NCBI GenBank assembly: GCA_946405655.1
Contig: CAMJHX010000104.1
Span: 1-5,393 of the forward strand
Origin: an uncultured Clostridia bacterium
Lineage (GTDB): Bacteria > Bacillota > Clostridia > Oscillospirales > Oscillospiraceae
Length of the DNA stretch: 5,393 bases
Reading direction: 5' to 3'
The notes below the pieces were generated by a model. That model had not been told where the DNA came from. It did no database searches and saw only the letters and a list, made by a program, of their open reading frames with translations. Shown here piece after piece: positions 4,530 to 5,393 of this stretch. The first letter of the stretch is position 1. The number at the start of each line of letters is the position of its first letter. A program made the position numbers and the translations under genes.

Positions 4530-5393
4530 TTATTTGGTTTCCCAGATCATCCGGCTGTCCTCAAACCGCGCGTCCAGCTCGCCCTGATCCTTCAGCCACG
4601 CGAGATAGGAGCGCACCGTGCTGCCCACGAGCACATACTGCTCAAAGTTCATCGCAAGACCGTAATGGGAGAACAGCGCCTGCAGCACGTCCTCAAACGT
4701 CATCGGCTCGCGGCAGAAGGTGCGGATCGTCTCCGCGATCTCGAGCACGGTATCGATGTTGTACTGCGCGAGCGGAGCTATGTTCTCCGTCGCCGCGGCG
4801 TGCGCCGGAACGAACATGCGCGCCGACATGCCCTTGACCGTTTCCAGCGTCTCGAGATACGCCTTCACGTCATAGAGAAAGCCGATGCGGTATTTCTCCA
4901 GCGTCTCCCGGCTGGAGAGGCAGTCGGCGAGATAGACCACGTCGTCCGGCGCGCGAAAGCCGACCATGTCGAAGAAATGGCCGGGGAGGGGGATCAGCTC
5001 CATGCCCTCGGGCAGACACTCCGGCGTGAGGGGCTCCGCCTCGCTCGGCTGCGCAAGGAGAAATTTATGCCGCAGATCCTTCGGCGGATAGCCGCCGTAG
5101 AGGAAGCTCGGCTCGAGAATCGGCGTGCGCGTGAACGCCTGCTCGATGCCGGGCGCGTAGATCCTGCAGCCTGTCTGCCGCTGCAGATACTGGTTGCCGC
5201 CGATGTGGTCGGCGTTGGAGTGTGTGTTGTAAATGGCGGTGAGCTTCCAGCCGTTGCGGTCCAGATGCTGCCGGATCTTTCGCCCGGCGTCCTTGTCGTT
5301 GCCGCTGTCGATCAGGCAGACCTGATCTCCGCCCAGCTGCACCAGCCCGATCTTCGCCGGGCTCTCGATATACCAGCACCGCTCCGTGATCGG
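4530..5393 (-). CDS. Metallo-beta-lactamase-fold hydrolase, N-terminal end beyond the window
   Basis: The frame stays open to the right edge, giving 287 residues. The visible part begins PITERCWYIESPAKIGLVQL, which is already the first strand of the fold, so perhaps only about ten residues are missing. A GTG at 5342 would cut this strand and is not the start. Counting from the edge, the first metal motif is NTHSNADHIGG (56-66), where the usual HxHxDH reads His58-Ser-Asn60-Ala-Asp62-His63. Other ligands are His139 (LPGHFFD), Asp157 (YLADCL) and His198 (PAHAA). The residues after about 200 are a helical C-terminal extension with a winged-helix look, possibly for binding or dimerisation. The family includes thiolesterases, glyoxalase II-like enzymes and others; the substrate is unknown. 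It has no signal peptide in view and is likely cytoplasmic. Confidence 0.88.
   Translation of the reverse strand, partial: PITERCWYIESPAKIGLVQLGGDQVCLIDSGNDKDAGRKIRQHLDRNGWKLTAIYNTHSNADHIGGNQYLQRQTGCRIYAPGIEQAFTRTPILEPSFLYGGYPPKDLRHKFLLAQPSEAEPLTPECLPEGMELIPLPGHFFDMVGFRAPDDVVYLADCLSSRETLEKYRIGFLYDVKAYLETLETVKGMSARMFVPAHAAATENIAPLAQYNIDTVLEIAETIRTFCREPMTFEDVLQALFSHYGLAMNFEQYVLVGSTVRSYLAWLKDQGELDARFEDSRMIWETK

Noticed and set aside
5340..5342. GTG as start of the hydrolase
   Set aside because: The frame continues to the window edge with residues typical of the first strand of the fold, so the real start is further right.

Overview
The window looks like a chromosomal piece of a GC-rich, spore-forming, low-oxygen Firmicute, probably a gut clostridium of the Oscillospiraceae type. 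This is an inference. It rests on a complete spoIIAA-spoIIAB-sigF operon, strong AGGAGG-type ribosome binding sites, a secreted protein with BspA-type leucine-rich repeats and three SLH domains, and two kinds of short palindromic repeats that I recall from such genomes. I see no rRNA, tRNA, CRISPR array, transposase or phage gene.

Layout, left to right. Positions 1-420 hold the 3' end of a polysaccharide deacetylase gene (+), closed by a perfect 20-bp hairpin. Positions 494-697 hold a nested inverted-repeat element resembling a MITE, which fills almost all the space ahead of the sporulation operon. Positions 716-2180 hold spoIIAA, spoIIAB and sigF (+), packed with overlapping stop and start codons. 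These make the anti-anti-sigma factor, the anti-sigma kinase and the forespore sigma factor sigma-F. A GC-rich double hairpin follows at 2183-2221, then a small conserved-looking gene (2318-2539, +). The small gene has a candidate sigma-F promoter in front of it, so it may be a target of the sigma factor encoded just upstream. A bidirectional hairpin (2543-2570) separates it from the convergent surface-protein gene (2579-3895, -), which has a good sigma-A promoter.

Right of that lie about 165 bases with the surface-protein promoter and two hairpins, then two divergent small genes for single-pass membrane peptides (4061-4252, -, and 4310-4480, +). Another hairpin follows at 4492-4519. Last is a metallo-beta-lactamase-fold hydrolase gene (4530 to beyond the right edge, -), which lacks only its N-terminal end in this window.

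The only genes that clearly work together are the three spoIIA genes. In the known pathway SpoIIAB holds sigma-F inactive and phosphorylates SpoIIAA; unphosphorylated SpoIIAA releases sigma-F in the forespore. The other genes are single units with no shared pathway visible. I found no strong evidence for an undescribed multi-gene system. The points most worth checking are the repeat element upstream of spoIIAA, the candidate sigma-F promoter of the 73-residue gene, and the altered metal motif of the hydrolase.
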